In this document: one piece after another, positions 1 to 9,694 of the stretch
How the letters are laid out: each line of letters begins with the position of its first letter
How positions within the stretch are numbered: the stretch's first letter is position 1
DNA from: Staphylococcus intermedius NCTC 11048
GTDB lineage: Bacteria > Bacillota > Bacilli > Staphylococcales > Staphylococcaceae
Length of the DNA stretch: 36,585 bases
NCBI RefSeq assembly: GCF_002902385.1
Contig: NZ_PPQH01000031.1
Coordinates: forward strand, 1-36,585
Direction of reading: 5' to 3'
Notes under the pieces: generated by a model
Database searches by the model: none
What the model was told of the DNA's origin: nothing
Seen by the model: the letters and a program-made list of their open reading frames with translations, nothing else
Made by a program: the position numbers and the translations under genes

Positions 1-105
1 ATACGAAGTATTGTATAAATAGAGAACAGCAGTAAGATATTTTCTAATTGAAAATTATCTTACTGCTGCTTTTTAGGGATTTATGTCCCAGCCTCTTTTT
101 TATAT
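1..105 (-). repeat. Staphylococcal intergenic repeat downstream of dnaN
   Basis: Read on the minus strand this begins with an AAAAAGAGGCTGGGACAT-type motif (plus-strand complement at 85-95), followed by a perfect 13-bp stem (27-39 with 56-68, 16-nt loop). The GAGGCTGGGAC motif recurs in degenerate form at 13101, 18338 and 32950 in this window, and I know it as a common intergenic motif of staphylococci. The hairpin has a short T run on the plus side only, so it may serve as a terminator for a rightward gene beyond the left edge. No strong leftward terminator is seen for dnaN. Confidence 0.55.
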
Positions 106-117
106 TGTTGTACCAAA

Positions 118-1251
118 TTAGTACGTACGGATTGGTAAAATAAGTTGTGTAACAGTGTCATCATCTTTCGGTTTTAAAATAAAGGGTTTCATCGTGCCGA
201 AAAATTCTACTTCAACTTCTTCGTTATCGATTGCTTTAAGTGCATCCATCATGTATTTCGAGTTGAAAGAAATTTTTAAGTTACCGCCTTCAACATCATT
301 GGCAGTGACTTCTTCTTTAACGGTACCAATTTCTGGTGACGTAGAAGACAATTCGATTTGCGTGTCACCTGTACTTAATTTGATGACATTATTGCCACCT
401 TCACGTGCAAGTAATGATGCACGATCAATCGCATGATAAAAATCAGAGTTGTTGAGCCCTAACTTAATTTCATAGTTTTCAGGGAATAAACGAGATGTAT
501 CTGGATAATGCCCTTCTAATAAACGTGAAATAAAGTTGACATGGCCTACTCTAAATAACACTTGGTTCGATGCGAAGAAAATATCGATATGCTCTTCACT
601 GTCAGTCATGATTTTATTTAACTCAGCTAATGCTTTACCAGGAATGATGACATTTTTATCCTCAATTTCTTCTTCAAGCTTCAACTTTCTTACAGCCAAG
701 CGGTGTGAATCAGTCGCTGTGCATATTAATTCATTTTGTTGTATAAGCCAGTTCACACCTGTGAGTACAGGGCGTGTTTCTGAGGTGGACACTGCGAAAT
801 TCGTTTGTGCAATAATGTTTTTCAACACTTTAACGGGTAATTGTAGCGCATCATCACTAGAAACTTGTGGTAACAGTGGATACTGATCTGGATCAAGTCC
901 ACTTAAATTGAATTCAGAATGTGCTGAAGTAATTAATGTTTGAAATTGTTCATTAGTTGAGAGTTTGACTTCTTTACCTGGTAACTTTTTAATAATATCA
1001 ACAAAGAAGCGGCCTGGTAACACGACTGAACCTGGTTCAACCACGTTAATAATGTCTTGACCATCAACTTGATTAGGAATTGTAATTTCGATTGAGATTT
1101 CAGAATCAGAACCTGTTAAAACAATCCCTTCATTGGTCGCGTCTATTTTGATCCCTGTTAAAATGGGTAAAGTTGCTCTTGGTGAAATAGCTTTTAATGT
1201 GTCATTTAATTGAGTGATAAAATAATCTCTTTGAATAGAAAACTCCATCAT
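118..1251 (-). CDS. dnaN: DNA polymerase III beta subunit (sliding clamp)
   Basis: This is the ring-shaped processivity clamp that tethers the replicative polymerase to DNA and recruits repair and initiation-control factors through its hydrophobic pocket. The 377-residue product has the usual length, starts MMEFSIQRDYF and ends with the conserved LILPIRTY tail that forms part of the partner-binding cleft. Family stretches such as TLPILTGIKI, SETRPVLTGVNW and ATDSHRLAVRK are visible and mark the repeated clamp fold. The ATG is preceded by an AAAGGAG ribosome site. It lies downstream of dnaA in the same direction, separated by 172 bp holding DnaA boxes and the unwinding element, which is the classical Firmicutes arrangement. 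Confidence 0.98.
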   Translation of the reverse strand: MMEFSIQRDYFITQLNDTLKAISPRATLPILTGIKIDATNEGIVLTGSDSEISIEITIPNQVDGQDIINVVEPGSVVLPGRFFVDIIKKLPGKEVKLSTNEQFQTLITSAHSEFNLSGLDPDQYPLLPQVSSDDALQLPVKVLKNIIAQTNFAVSTSETRPVLTGVNWLIQQNELICTATDSHRLAVRKLKLEEEIEDKNVIIPGKALAELNKIMTDSEEHIDIFFASNQVLFRVGHVNFISRLLEGHYPDTSRLFPENYEIKLGLNNSDFYHAIDRASLLAREGGNNVIKLSTGDTQIELSSTSPEIGTVKEEVTANDVEGGNLKISFNSKYMMDALKAIDNEEVEVEFFGTMKPFILKPKDDDTVTQLILPIRTY

Positions 1252-1423
1252 CTATAAACTCCTTTCAGTCGTTTATATAGTTAATAGTTATAAATAAAAT
1301 AGTAATCATAGTCATAGGTGCTGTGGATTAGTGGATAACTTTAAAAAAGGTGCGAAAATAAAGGTTATTCACATGTGGATAAACTGTGTATCATGTGTAC
1401 AACTTTTCCACGTTATCCACAAA
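1252..1423 (-). other. oriC unwinding region between dnaA and dnaN (DnaA boxes, DnaA-trio, AT-rich DUE)
   Basis: DnaA boxes seen directly: TTATCCACA at 1413-1421, TGTGGATAA at 1374-1382, TTATTCACA at 1365-1373, an AGTGGATAA variant at 1330-1338 and TGTGGATTA at 1322-1330. Immediately beside the last box, 1300-1318 reads TAGTAATCATAGTCATAGG, a run of TAG-like triplets that matches the DnaA-trio element known from the Bacillus subtilis basal unwinding system. It is followed by AT-only-rich DNA at 1271-1300. The order box, GC-containing spacer, trios, AT-rich DNA is the one expected for strand opening by DnaA. Assignment as the melting site is inference from that order. Confidence 0.8.
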
Positions 1424-2767
1424 CTAGCTTCGGATATCTTTTTCCAAACTTTCGATTTCTTGACGTAAAGTTGGATCATTATCGATATCTTTTTTAATTT
1501 TATCATGTGCATGGATGACTGTTGTATGATCACGACCCCCAAATTCTTCTCCAATTTTAGGTAATGAAAAATCTGTAAGCTCACGTGATAAATACATTGC
1601 GATTTGTCGCGGATATGCGATAGATTTTGTTCTTTTCTTGGCCACAAAGTCTTCAATACGCACACCATAATATTCGCCGACAACTTTTTGGATATCTTGA
1701 ATTGTGATTTTTTTAGTTTTAGTCACTTGAATGATATCTTTTAATGCATCGGCAGTCAGTTCTGTTGTGATGGGTTTTCCTTGAAGTTTTGAATAGGCTA
1801 AGACACGTGTCAAAGCACCTTCAAGTTCACGAATATTCGTCTGAATCTGATTGGCAATGTAAGTTAAAGATTCAATTGGAATATCGAGATTTTCTTCTTC
1901 GGTTTTTTTCTGTAAGATCGCCATACGTGTTTCAAAATCAGGTGGTGTAATATCCACGATAAGTCCCCATTGGAAGCGTGATTTGAGACGTTCTTCTAAA
2001 GTTGAAATTTCTTTTGGAGGGCGATCACTAGAAATGACGATTTGCTTCTTGTTTTGATGCAGATCGTTAAAAGTGTGGAAAAATTCTTCTTGCGTTTGTT
2101 CTTTCTTTTGAATGAACTGAATATCATCAATCAATAGAATATCGATATTACGATACTTTTCGCGGAACGACTCTGTATCATTGTTTCGAATGGATTGAAT
2201 GAATTCGTTCGTAAATTTTTCGCTTGATGTATAAAGCACTTTCGCATCTGGATTATTTTCTAAGACGTAATGTCCAATGGCGTGCATGAGATGCGTTTTT
2301 CCTAAACCTACGCCACCATAGATAAAGAGTGGATTGTAGGCATTGGCTGGTGATTCTGCAACAGCAAGACTTGCGGCATGCGGGAAGCGGTTACCAGGTC
2401 CAATGACAAACGTTTCAAAAGTGTTGTTTGTATTGAACTGCTCACCAGACACAACAGGTTCAACAGGTGTCGTATGGCCTGCTTGACGAGATGACGAAGT
2501 GACATTAAGTTCTTGTAAATCTTCTTCGGTGATGAACTTAATGCTTTGAATAGATTGTTGCGTGACAGCTTCTAAATATTGCTTAATGAGCTTTGTATAG
2601 TTGGTAGTAAGCCAGTTTGCAATAAAAGGCTGTGCTGCAATGACTATCGCTTCATCATGAGATAGAGCATAGAGTGTTGTGTCTTTGAGCCAAGTGTCAT
2701 ATGAAACCGTAGTGACATTTTCTTTACATAAGCTGAGAACATTATCCCAAATTTCTTGTTCTGACAT
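1424..2767 (-). CDS. dnaA: Chromosomal replication initiator protein DnaA
   Basis: DnaA is the AAA+ ATPase that binds 9-bp boxes at oriC, melts the origin and loads the helicase. The 447-residue protein shows the N-terminal helicase-interaction domain (about 1-80), a variable linker, the AAA+ core with Walker A GGVGLGKT (about 151-158) and Walker B LLIDDIQF (just after residue 205), and the C-terminal DNA-binding domain with the signature [11 protein letters not shown] (about 410-420). The length is close to that of S. aureus. The start ATG follows a GGAAGATGGAG ribosome site. It is flanked on both sides by DnaA-box clusters, so it is probably autoregulated, as in other Firmicutes. Confidence 0.98.
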   Translation of the reverse strand: MSEQEIWDNVLSLCKENVTTVSYDTWLKDTTLYALSHDEAIVIAAQPFIANWLTTNYTKLIKQYLEAVTQQSIQSIKFITEEDLQELNVTSSSRQAGHTTPVEPVVSGEQFNTNNTFETFVIGPGNRFPHAASLAVAESPANAYNPLFIYGGVGLGKTHLMHAIGHYVLENNPDAKVLYTSSEKFTNEFIQSIRNNDTESFREKYRNIDILLIDDIQFIQKKEQTQEEFFHTFNDLHQNKKQIVISSDRPPKEISTLEERLKSRFQWGLIVDITPPDFETRMAILQKKTEEENLDIPIESLTYIANQIQTNIRELEGALTRVLAYSKLQGKPITTELTADALKDIIQVTKTKKITIQDIQKVVGEYYGVRIEDFVAKKRTKSIAYPRQIAMYLSRELTDFSLPKIGEEFGGRDHTTVIHAHDKIKKDIDNDPTLRQEIESLEKDIRS

Positions 2768-3125
2768 TTTAACTCCATCTTCCTAAGTAAAAATTTTTGT
2801 TATACACAATATCCCCACCTGTGAATGACATTAATCACAGGCTGTTAATAATTATCCACAATTTAATCACAAGCTGTGGATGAACATCATATGATTGTGA
2901 GTTATTCACAATGTATTTGCGTACATTACATAGTATTCAACCTATGTAGAATAAGGGATTGCACCACTTATCCACACAATTATACTTTTTCACATGGGGT
3001 GATGTCAAACACCTGTGAATATGTTGTTATCATCTTGAGCAACTTGTGCACACAAAAATGTTATCCACAATTTTAGAAACGAAGGTTGTGAATAAGTGGA
3101 CAACTTTACAACAGTGAATATCGAG
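2768..3125. other. oriC upstream DnaA-box cluster (dnaA-rpmH intergenic)
   Basis: This non-coding stretch between divergent dnaA and rpmH holds consensus boxes TTATCCACA at 2852-2860, 2968-2976 and 3061-3069, plus near-consensus boxes TGTGGATGA at 2875-2883, TTATTCACA at 2902-2910 and TGTGAATAA at 3087-3095. Together with the cluster between dnaA and dnaN it makes a bipartite origin. I see no credible gene here; a 66-codon reading frame at 2876-3076 runs through the boxes and has no ribosome site. Confidence 0.85.
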
Positions 3126-3142
3126 AATTATAAAAAACCCAC

Positions 3143-3171
3143 TTGATTTACAGAGATGATTTTGTTATATT
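3143..3171 (+). promoter_or_regulatory. Probable sigma-A promoter of rpmH
   Basis: TTGATT at 3143-3148 and TATATT at 3166-3171 are separated by exactly 17 bp. The predicted transcript starts about 130 nt before the rpmH ATG, leaving a long leader. The boxes are seen in the sequence; promoter activity is inferred. Confidence 0.6.
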
Positions 3172-3309
3172 GTAGTAGTTGCTTGAAATGTAGACGTTTC
3201 ATTTTAGTAGAGAAATATCTATTTTGAACTTATTAAAAATGAAATTAACTTAATTTATCTATAATGACGTATTTAGATAATTGAATGAATGAAGATGGAG
3301 GTGTTTTGC

Positions 3310-3447
3310 ATGGTAAAACGTACTTATCAACCAAATAAGCGTAAACATAGTAAAGTTCATGGTTTCAGAAAACGCATGAGCACTAAAAACGGCCGTAAAG
3401 TATTAGCTCGTCGTCGTCGTAAAGGTCGTAAAGTTTTATCAGCATAA
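3310..3447 (+). CDS. rpmH: 50S ribosomal protein L34
   Basis: A 45-residue, highly basic protein beginning [15 protein letters not shown] and ending RKGRKVLSA, the conserved sequence of bacterial L34, a component of the large ribosomal subunit. The ATG is preceded by GATGGAGG. The gene is the first of the rightward origin block, divergent from dnaA, and is followed 1 nt after its stop by a strong terminator, so it can be expressed apart from rnpA. Confidence 0.98.
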
Positions 3448-3478
3448 GATCACTGACTCATTCAGTGGTCTTTTTTTT
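3448..3478 (+). terminator. Rho-independent terminator after rpmH
   Basis: GATCACTGA at 3448-3456 pairs with TCAGTGGTC at 3462-3470 (one G-T wobble) and is followed by eight T residues. It would attenuate but need not abolish read-through into rnpA. Confidence 0.85.
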
Positions 3479-3621
3479 GAGTTAACGACTATTGAATGGG
3501 GCATGATTTGGCAATTGTGACGAATGATGAAGAGGAACAATGAAAGCGATGAAGTTTGAGTGGTTGTCCTAATCACGATCCCGTTATTGAGGGTATTATG
3601 AAGAAAGACGAGTGATGTACA

Positions 3622-3969
3622 ATGGAAAAAGCATACCGAATAAAAAAAAATGCTGACTTTCAATTGATTTATCGTAAAGGTAAATCTGTAGCCAATCGCC
3701 AATTTGTCGTCTATACTTATGAAACTCAGGCGTTAACACACTTTAGACTAGGTATCAGCGTCTCAAAAAAATTAGGTAATGCTGTGACTCGAAATCGAAT
3801 TAAAAGAAGCATCAGAGAGTGTTTTAAAGTGCATAAAGCAGACATCTTGCCGAAAGATATTATCGTGATTGCAAGATTTCCTGCAAAGACGATGTCGACA
3901 GCTGAAATTCAAAAGAGTTTAGAACACGTTTTAAAAATTGCGAAAGTCTTTAACAAACGAATAAAGTAG
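3622..3969 (+). CDS. rnpA: Ribonuclease P protein component
   Basis: This is the small basic protein that assists the RNase P RNA in removing 5' leaders from tRNA precursors. The 115-residue product starts MEKAYRIKKNADFQLIYRKG and carries the family signature around RNRIKRSIRECF (residues about 58-69), with many surface arginines and lysines as expected for an RNA-binding protein. Length and the neighbour rpmH are standard. The ribosome site is weak, with only scattered GA-rich sequence upstream. A perfect 16-bp hairpin follows the stop codon. Confidence 0.97.
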   Translation: MEKAYRIKKNADFQLIYRKGKSVANRQFVVYTYETQALTHFRLGISVSKKLGNAVTRNRIKRSIRECFKVHKADILPKDIIVIARFPAKTMSTAEIQKSLEHVLKIAKVFNKRIK

Positions 3970-3976
3970 GGGAGAT

Positions 3977-4018
3977 TTAGACTTCGGTTTGTGTGACTTC
4001 AGACAAACCGAAGTCTAA
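3977..4018 (+). terminator. Perfect 16-bp hairpin between rnpA and mnmE
   Basis: TTAGACTTCGGTTTGT at 3977-3992 is the exact complement of 4003-4018, with a 10-nt loop. The T content after it is modest (CTTCTAAT), so it could be a weak terminator or an mRNA processing/stability element at the rnpA 3' end. Confidence 0.65.
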
Positions 4019-4142
4019 CTTCTAATAATGAATAAAGTAATCGAACATTAAATGTCGCAAATCAAACAAGTGATTCGCAATAGATGGAGAAACATTTTAC
4101 AATATGAAAAGGAATATTGTGTTAAAGGGAGGTACGTCAATC

Positions 4143-5525
4143 GTGGAACAACTGGATACGATAACGAGTATATCAACACCAATGGGGGAAGGGGCAATCG
4201 GCATTGTCCGTTTATCAGGTTATGATGCGGTCGAGATTGCAGATAAGCTATATAAAGGAAAGCATCTATTAAAGGATGTACCGACACATACGATTAATTA
4301 TGGTCATATTATTGATCCGGAAACTAAAGAAGTCGTTGAAGAGGTCATGGTATCAGTATTGCGTGCACCACGTACATTTACACGAGAAGATATCGTGGAG
4401 ATTAACTGTCACGGTGGTATTTTGACAATTAATCGTGTACTTGAATTAACGATGACGTACGGGGCAAGAATGGCTGAACCCGGTGAATATACGAAGCGTG
4501 CTTTCTTAAATGGTCGTATTGATTTATCACAGGCTGAAGCGGTCATGGACTTTATCCGTTCTAAGACTGACCGGGCGTCTAAAGTAGCCATGAATCAAAT
4601 TGAAGGACGTTTGAGTGACTTAATTAAACGTCAACGTCAATCGATTTTGGAGATTTTAGCACAAGTCGAAGTGAATATCGATTATCCTGAATATGATGAT
4701 GTAGAAGATGCGACAACGGAATTTTTATTAGAACGTTCACAAGAGATTAAACAACAGATTCAAAAGTTACTCGACACAGGTGTACAAGGTAAAATCATGC
4801 GTGAAGGTTTATCTACGGTCATTGTCGGTAAGCCTAACGTCGGTAAGTCTTCCATGCTGAACAATCTCATTCAAGATAACAAGGCGATTGTGACGGAAGT
4901 TGCTGGGACAACGCGTGATGTGCTCGAGGAATATGTCAATGTCCGTGGTGTACCGTTAAGACTTGTCGATACGGCGGGAATTCGCGAAACAGAAGATATT
5001 GTCGAGCGTATCGGTGTTGAACGCTCGCGTAAAGCTTTAAGTGAAGCGGATTTAATTTTATTCGTATTAAATTACAATGAACCATTAACAGAAGACGATC
5101 GTAAATTGTATGAAGTGATTAAAAATGAAGATGCGATTGTCATTATTAATAAAACTGATTTAGAACAACGCCTAGACATTGCAGAAGTAGAAGCAATGGT
5201 AGGGGATATGCCAATCATCCAAACATCGATGCTCCAACAACAAGGGATAGACGAGTTAGAAATCCAAATCCGTGATTTATTCTTTGGCGGAGAAGTGCAG
5301 AGCCAAGATATGACATATGTTTCTAATTCACGCCACATTTCATTATTAAAGCAAGCGAAAAATGCAATTCAAGACGCGATTGATGCTGCGGAAATGGGTG
5401 TCCCAATGGATATGGTACAAATTGACTTAACGCGCACATGGGAAATATTAGGTGAAATTATAGGTGAATCCGCAAGTGAAGAATTGATCGACCAACTGTT
5501 TAGTCAATTCTGTCTCGGAAAATAA
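4143..5525 (+). CDS. mnmE: tRNA modification GTPase MnmE
   Basis: With MnmG this GTPase installs the carboxymethylaminomethyl (or related) group on uridine 34 of tRNAs that read split codon boxes. The product has an N-terminal formyl-THF-binding domain ([15 protein letters not shown] at the start), a helical domain with an inserted G domain (P-loop GKPNVGKS near 229-236, then [12 protein letters not shown]) and the invariant C-terminal CLGK. I set the start at the GTG at 4143, 10 nt after AAAGGGAGG, which gives 460 residues beginning (M)EQLDTITS, as in S. aureus. A longer frame from 4104 would add 13 unconserved residues that cover the ribosome site. mnmG follows after a short gap. Confidence 0.97.
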   Translation: MEQLDTITSISTPMGEGAIGIVRLSGYDAVEIADKLYKGKHLLKDVPTHTINYGHIIDPETKEVVEEVMVSVLRAPRTFTREDIVEINCHGGILTINRVLELTMTYGARMAEPGEYTKRAFLNGRIDLSQAEAVMDFIRSKTDRASKVAMNQIEGRLSDLIKRQRQSILEILAQVEVNIDYPEYDDVEDATTEFLLERSQEIKQQIQKLLDTGVQGKIMREGLSTVIVGKPNVGKSSMLNNLIQDNKAIVTEVAGTTRDVLEEYVNVRGVPLRLVDTAGIRETEDIVERIGVERSRKALSEADLILFVLNYNEPLTEDDRKLYEVIKNEDAIVIINKTDLEQRLDIAEVEAMVGDMPIIQTSMLQQQGIDELEIQIRDLFFGGEVQSQDMTYVSNSRHISLLKQAKNAIQDAIDAAEMGVPMDMVQIDLTRTWEILGEIIGESASEELIDQLFSQFCLGK

Positions 5526-5543
5526 TTTTTGGAGGTTAACGAA

Positions 5544-7418
5544 ATGGTAAAATCATTCGACGTGATTGTAGTAGGCGCTGGACATTCCGGTATTGAAGCT
5601 GGACTCGCATCAGCGCGACGTGGCGCACATACGCTCATGCTCACAATCAATTTAGATAATATCGCGTTTATGCCATGTAACCCATCAGTAGGGGGACCAG
5701 CGAAAGGAATCGTCGTACGTGAAATCGACGCGCTCGGTGGGCAAATGGCGAAAACGATTGATAAAACACATATTCAAATGCGTATGTTGAATACAGGGAA
5801 AGGACCAGCTGTTCGCGCATTGCGTGCTCAAGCAGATAAAGTGCTGTATCAACAAGAAATGAAACGTATATTAGAAGATGAAGATAATTTAGAAGTCATG
5901 CAAGGAATGGTAGACGAACTGATTATCGAAGACGGCGAAGTGAAAGGTGTACGTACGAATATCGGTACAGAATATCGTGCTAAAGCGGTCATTTTAACGA
6001 CTGGTACATTTTTACGCGGTGAGATCATTCTCGGTAATTTGAAATATTCAAGTGGTCCAAACCATCAATTACCATCTATCACACTTGCCGATCATTTACG
6101 TGAAATCGGATTTGAAGTTGTGCGTTTTAAAACGGGAACACCACCTCGTGTGAATGCAAAAACGATTGATTATAGCAAAACAGAAATTCAACCGGGTGAC
6201 GATGTCGGTCGTGCATTCAGCTATGATACGACAGAATATATTTTAGACCAGCTACCATGTTGGTTGACGTATACGAACGGCGAAACACACCAAGTGATTG
6301 ATGACAACTTGCATTTATCCGCGATGTACTCAGGCATGATTAAAGGGACAGGTCCACGTTATTGCCCATCAATTGAAGATAAATTTGTTCGTTTTAACGA
6401 TAAGCCAAGACATCAACTTTTCCTTGAACCAGAAGGCCGTCATACGAATGAAGTTTACGTACAAGGATTGTCAACAAGCTTACCTGAAGAAGTACAGCGT
6501 CAAATGTTAGCGACAATTCCCGGTTTAGAGAAAGCAGACATGATGCGTGCAGGTTATGCGATTGAATATGATGCTCTTGTACCAACGCAATTATGGCCAA
6601 CACTTGAAACGAAAATGATCAAAAACCTTTATACAGCGGGTCAAATTAACGGAACTTCAGGTTATGAAGAAGCAGCGGGTCAAGGTTTAATGGCCGGAAT
6701 TAATGCTGCAGCGCGTGTGTTAGGTAAAGAAGAAACAATTTTACGCCGATCAGACGCTTACATCGGTGTATTGATTGATGACCTTGTGACGAAAGGAACG
6801 AATGAACCATATCGATTACTTACATCTCGTGCGGAATATCGTTTGTTATTACGTCATGACAATGCAGATTTACGTTTAACAGACTTAGGTCACGAATTAG
6901 GCTTAATTTCTGATGAACGTTACGAAAGATTTAATACGAAGCGTCAACAAATCACTGATGAAATCGCACGTTTAGAACAAATTCGTGTTAAACCAAGTGA
7001 ACGTGTGCAACAAATTATTGAAGAAAAGGGCGGTTCTCGTCTTAAAGATGGTATTTTGGCGAAAGAATTGTTACGTCGTCCAGAAATGACGTATGACACA
7101 ATTATCGATATTTTAGAAGAAGACCATCAATTGCCAGCAGATGTTGAAGAACAAGTTGAAATTCAAACGAAATATGAAGGCTATATCACGAAGTCATTGC
7201 AACAAGTGGATAAAGTGAAACGAATGGAACAGAAAAAAATTCCAGAAGACTTGGATTACAGTAAAATCGACAGTCTTGCAACAGAAGCGCGTGAAAAATT
7301 AGCGGAAGTCAAACCGTTAAATATCGCACAAGCGTCACGTATTTCGGGTGTGAATCCAGCCGACATTTCGATCTTATTAGTCTACTTAGAACAAGGCAAA
7401 ATTCAAAGGGTGAAATAA
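5544..7418 (+). CDS. mnmG: tRNA uridine-5-carboxymethylaminomethyl modification enzyme MnmG
   Basis: This is the FAD-dependent partner of MnmE in wobble-uridine modification. The N-terminus shows the dinucleotide-binding signature [15 protein letters not shown], followed by the family blocks [19 protein letters not shown] and the conserved [21 protein letters not shown] stretch; the C-terminal helical domain ends [15 protein letters not shown]. The ATG at 5544 follows GGAGG by the normal distance and gives 624 residues; an in-frame start 5 codons upstream overlaps the ribosome site. It is 18 bp downstream of mnmE, and its stop codon abuts the rsmG start, so all three are probably one transcript. 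Confidence 0.97.
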   Translation: MVKSFDVIVVGAGHSGIEAGLASARRGAHTLMLTINLDNIAFMPCNPSVGGPAKGIVVREIDALGGQMAKTIDKTHIQMRMLNTGKGPAVRALRAQADKVLYQQEMKRILEDEDNLEVMQGMVDELIIEDGEVKGVRTNIGTEYRAKAVILTTGTFLRGEIILGNLKYSSGPNHQLPSITLADHLREIGFEVVRFKTGTPPRVNAKTIDYSKTEIQPGDDVGRAFSYDTTEYILDQLPCWLTYTNGETHQVIDDNLHLSAMYSGMIKGTGPRYCPSIEDKFVRFNDKPRHQLFLEPEGRHTNEVYVQGLSTSLPEEVQRQMLATIPGLEKADMMRAGYAIEYDALVPTQLWPTLETKMIKNLYTAGQINGTSGYEEAAGQGLMAGINAAARVLGKEETILRRSDAYIGVLIDDLVTKGTNEPYRLLTSRAEYRLLLRHDNADLRLTDLGHELGLISDERYERFNTKRQQITDEIARLEQIRVKPSERVQQIIEEKGGSRLKDGILAKELLRRPEMTYDTIIDILEEDHQLPADVEEQVEIQTKYEGYITKSLQQVDKVKRMEQKKIPEDLDYSKIDSLATEAREKLAEVKPLNIAQASRISGVNPADISILLVYLEQGKIQRVK

Positions 7419-8138
7419 ATGAGCGTAGAATGGTTAGCGACACAATTAAGCGAGCACGGCATTACTTTATCTGAGCATCAAAAGCAACAATTTGAAAAGT
7501 ATTATGAAATGCTTGTAGAATGGAATGAGAAAATTAATTTAACAAGTATTACTGAAAAACATGAAGTGTATTTGAAACATTTTTATGATTCCATCACGCC
7601 GAGCTTTTATCATGATTTCAATCAACCCCTTAACTTATGTGACGTGGGTGCGGGCGCAGGGTTTCCAAGTATTCCATTAAAAATTATCTTTCCAGAAATT
7701 CATGTGACAATTGTTGATGCATTGAACAAACGTATTCAGTTTTTAAATCAATTGGCAGAAGCGTTAGAATTGGAAGGTGTCCGATTTGTGCATGATCGTG
7801 CAGAAACATTTGCGAAGAATGAAGACTACCGGGCGTCTTTCGATGTTGTCACAGCAAGGGCTGTCGCACGTATGACAGTGTTGAGCGAACTCTGTATTCC
7901 TTTAGTGAAAAAGCATGGTGTCTTTCTTGCATTGAAATCTTCAAAAGGGCAAGAAGAGTTGGAAGAAGCACGTTTTGCAGTGGGTGTCTTAGGTGGCCGC
8001 ATTGCGCAAGTCGATACTTTCGATTTACCTGAAGATGCGGGTGAACGTCAAATTGTGACAATAGAAAAACGGAGCCAAACACCTAAAAAGTACCCGCGTA
8101 AACCGGGAACGCCAAACAAATCACCACTTGTTGAATAA
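7419..8138 (+). CDS. rsmG: 16S rRNA (guanine-527-N7) methyltransferase RsmG
   Basis: This SAM-dependent methyltransferase modifies G527 (E. coli numbering) in the 530 loop of 16S rRNA; loss is known in other bacteria to give low-level streptomycin resistance. The 239-residue protein has the N-terminal [12 protein letters not shown] motif and the SAM-binding stretch [16 protein letters not shown] (about residues 74-89), followed by the [14 protein letters not shown] acidic segment. A basic tail rich in Pro/Lys closes the protein. The ATG directly follows the mnmG stop codon, implying translational coupling. Confidence 0.97.
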   Translation: MSVEWLATQLSEHGITLSEHQKQQFEKYYEMLVEWNEKINLTSITEKHEVYLKHFYDSITPSFYHDFNQPLNLCDVGAGAGFPSIPLKIIFPEIHVTIVDALNKRIQFLNQLAEALELEGVRFVHDRAETFAKNEDYRASFDVVTARAVARMTVLSELCIPLVKKHGVFLALKSSKGQEELEEARFAVGVLGGRIAQVDTFDLPEDAGERQIVTIEKRSQTPKKYPRKPGTPNKSPLVE

Positions 8139-8173
8139 GCATGGATTATGGAAATTAAAGGGAGAGAATAAAC

Positions 8174-9025
8174 ATGAAGAAACCCTTTTCTAAGTTATTT
8201 GGTTTAAAAAATAAAGATGACCTTTTAACCGTGACAGATGAAGATAAAAAGGGCGTTCAATCGATCAATATTGAGAAAATCGTGCCGAATCGATACCAAC
8301 CGCGTCAAAAGTTTGATACTGCACGTATTGAAGAACTTGCTGAGTCGATTCGTGCGCACGGTTTACTCCAGCCGATTGTGGTACGCCCCATCGAAGAAAA
8401 TATGTATGAAATTATTGCCGGTGAACGCCGTTTTCGTGCATTACAAATGAATCATATGACAGAAGCGGAAGTCCTTGTACGTCATTTAGATGATGAGGAA
8501 ACAGCTGTTGTTGCACTGATTGAAAATATTCAACGTGAAAATTTATCGGCAGTAGAAGAAGCGGAAGCCTACAAAAAATTATTAGCATTTGAAGGTATTA
8601 CACAAGCTGAACTGGCTAAAAGCGTTGGGAAGAGCCAAAGCTTTATTGCGAATAAATTGCGCTTGTTGAAGTTAACGCCTGTCGTATTGGAAGCGGTCCG
8701 TGAACATCAAATAACTGAGCGTCATGCCCGTGCACTTGTCGGTCAGACGCCTGAATTTCAGGAAGAGATGCTCGGTGTGATTTTGAAAGAGCAATTGAAT
8801 GTGAAACAAACCGAAGAGCGTTTGAAAGCAACAGTCGTTAAAGACGATGTTGTGGAAGAGAAAGTCGTAGCGCGACCACCGGAGTTTGCGCAAGATGTCT
8901 CTGAAGCGCGTGATATGATTGCGGATAGTTTGATGGAAATCCGTGCGAATGGCATTCGTTATGAGCAAAAGGAAAAAGAGCATGAGGATTATGTGGAGAT
9001 TCAGATCCGATTGTATCGTAAGTGA
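8174..9025 (+). CDS. noc: Nucleoid occlusion protein Noc (ParB family)
   Basis: Noc binds dispersed sites on the chromosome and the membrane and blocks FtsZ ring assembly over unsegregated DNA. The 283-residue protein begins MKKPFSKLFGLKNKDD, an amphipathic membrane-targeting helix typical of Noc and absent from ParB. The ParB-type CTPase box follows (NRYQPRQ, ELAESIRAHGLLQPIVVRP, GERRFRA), then the ENIQRENLSAVEEAEAYKKLL segment and a helix-turn-helix (TQAELAKSVGKSQSFIANKLRLLKL). The position directly after rsmG is the conserved one for noc. A second ParB-family gene at 29528 is the better candidate for true ParB/Spo0J. Confidence 0.95.
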   Translation: MKKPFSKLFGLKNKDDLLTVTDEDKKGVQSINIEKIVPNRYQPRQKFDTARIEELAESIRAHGLLQPIVVRPIEENMYEIIAGERRFRALQMNHMTEAEVLVRHLDDEETAVVALIENIQRENLSAVEEAEAYKKLLAFEGITQAELAKSVGKSQSFIANKLRLLKLTPVVLEAVREHQITERHARALVGQTPEFQEEMLGVILKEQLNVKQTEERLKATVVKDDVVEEKVVARPPEFAQDVSEARDMIADSLMEIRANGIRYEQKEKEHEDYVEIQIRLYRK

Positions 9026-9030
9026 TGCTT

Positions 9031-9121
9031 AGATTGCTTGCACTTTTTTCCCTTTTCCAGATCAGGATTTGTCTCAATTAGCCAACGCTTAATTGAACTG
9101 TTACATTGTTGTGGCGTTGGT
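9031..9121 (+). repeat. Dispersed palindromic element, copy A (degenerate)
   Basis: It opens with GATTGC at 9032-9037, passes through GGATTTGTCTCAATTA (compare GGACTTGTCTCAACT in copy D) and an internal stem CCAACGC (9082-9088) / GCGTTGG (9114-9120) around a loop containing TTGAACTGTTACAT. The right half seen in the other copies is missing or replaced by the terminator that follows. This is the weakest of four related elements in the window. Confidence 0.6.
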
Positions 9122-9136
9122 AACTATAATGGATGG

Positions 9137-9184
9137 AATAGACGTATGTTGAGGGGAGTCTCGCGTACGTCTATTTTTATTTTT
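9137..9184 (+). terminator. Rho-independent terminator downstream of noc
   Basis: AATAGACGTA at 9137-9146 pairs exactly with TACGTCTATT at 9166-9175 and is followed by a T-rich run. The loop contains GGGGAGTCTCGC, resembling the GGAGTCTC motif of the dispersed repeats, so the terminator may have been made from the right end of copy A. Confidence 0.7.
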
Positions 9185-9319
9185 CTGAGTATGAAAATGG
9201 TCTTGTTTAAAGGTTTCTACTTTTCAAGCTGTATGAATATATCAGTCTCAGGAGCTATGTGTTATACCGCCAACTCGGATATAGTGGTATTATCTTGTTT
9301 GACTAAAGGAGATACAACG

Positions 9320-9634
9320 ATGACGCGCAAAAAAGTCACACTGATTGCGATAGCGGTATTATTGGCGACTATGGTGATCTATATTTCAATGAGTTTAATC
9401 AATTTGAATCAAAAAGAAGCTTATTATGGTCAAGTGAGTCATAAAAATGACAGTATCGCTTTGTATTCTGAAAATGATAAGCATATCGCATATTTAAAGA
9501 AAGACTTAGAACAAATGAAAGCAGGCGACTGGGTGAAAGTGACGATGTCTGATCAAAAAGGTGTCATTTTGAATGTTGAACCTATAGCTGTAAATGAGGT
9601 TCCGAAAAAAATATTAGCGATGATTGAAAATTAA
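9320..9634 (+). CDS. Small membrane-anchored protein of unknown function
   Basis: A 104-residue protein, not recognised. The ATG at 9320 follows CTAAAGGAGATACAACG, a strong ribosome site; an open frame extends 94 codons upstream through a repeat and a terminator and is not credible as coding. The start MTRKKVTL is followed by one hydrophobic segment (about residues 5-26) not followed by an obvious cleavage site, giving a likely N-terminal anchor. The remaining ~78 residues are polar and would lie outside the cell. The pattern YYGQVSHKNDSIALYSENDKHIAYLKKDL followed by GDWVKVTMSDQKGVILNVEPI looks like a small beta-rich fold, but I cannot name a family. It sits alone between terminators. Confidence 0.75.
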   Translation: MTRKKVTLIAIAVLLATMVIYISMSLINLNQKEAYYGQVSHKNDSIALYSENDKHIAYLKKDLEQMKAGDWVKVTMSDQKGVILNVEPIAVNEVPKKILAMIEN

Positions 9635-9644
9635 TAAAATAGCG

Positions 9645-9694
9645 ATGCGTACCATCAAGTGCTCAACTTATACTTGGTCGTACGCATTTTTATT
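9645..9694 (+). terminator. Terminator after the small membrane-anchored protein
   Basis: ATGCGTAC at 9645-9652 pairs with GTACGCAT at 9680-9687, reinforced by an inner CAAGT/ACTTG pairing, and is followed by TTTTATTT. Confidence 0.75.

Noticed and set aside
2876..3076. A 66-codon rightward open frame in the dnaA-rpmH gap
   Set aside because: It runs through DnaA boxes, lacks a ribosome site and has no protein-like composition; this is the origin, not a gene.
9038..9319. N-terminal extension of the small protein at 9320
   Set aside because: The open frame passes through a dispersed repeat and a terminator hairpin; the ATG at 9320 has a strong ribosome site and starts directly before the hydrophobic anchor.
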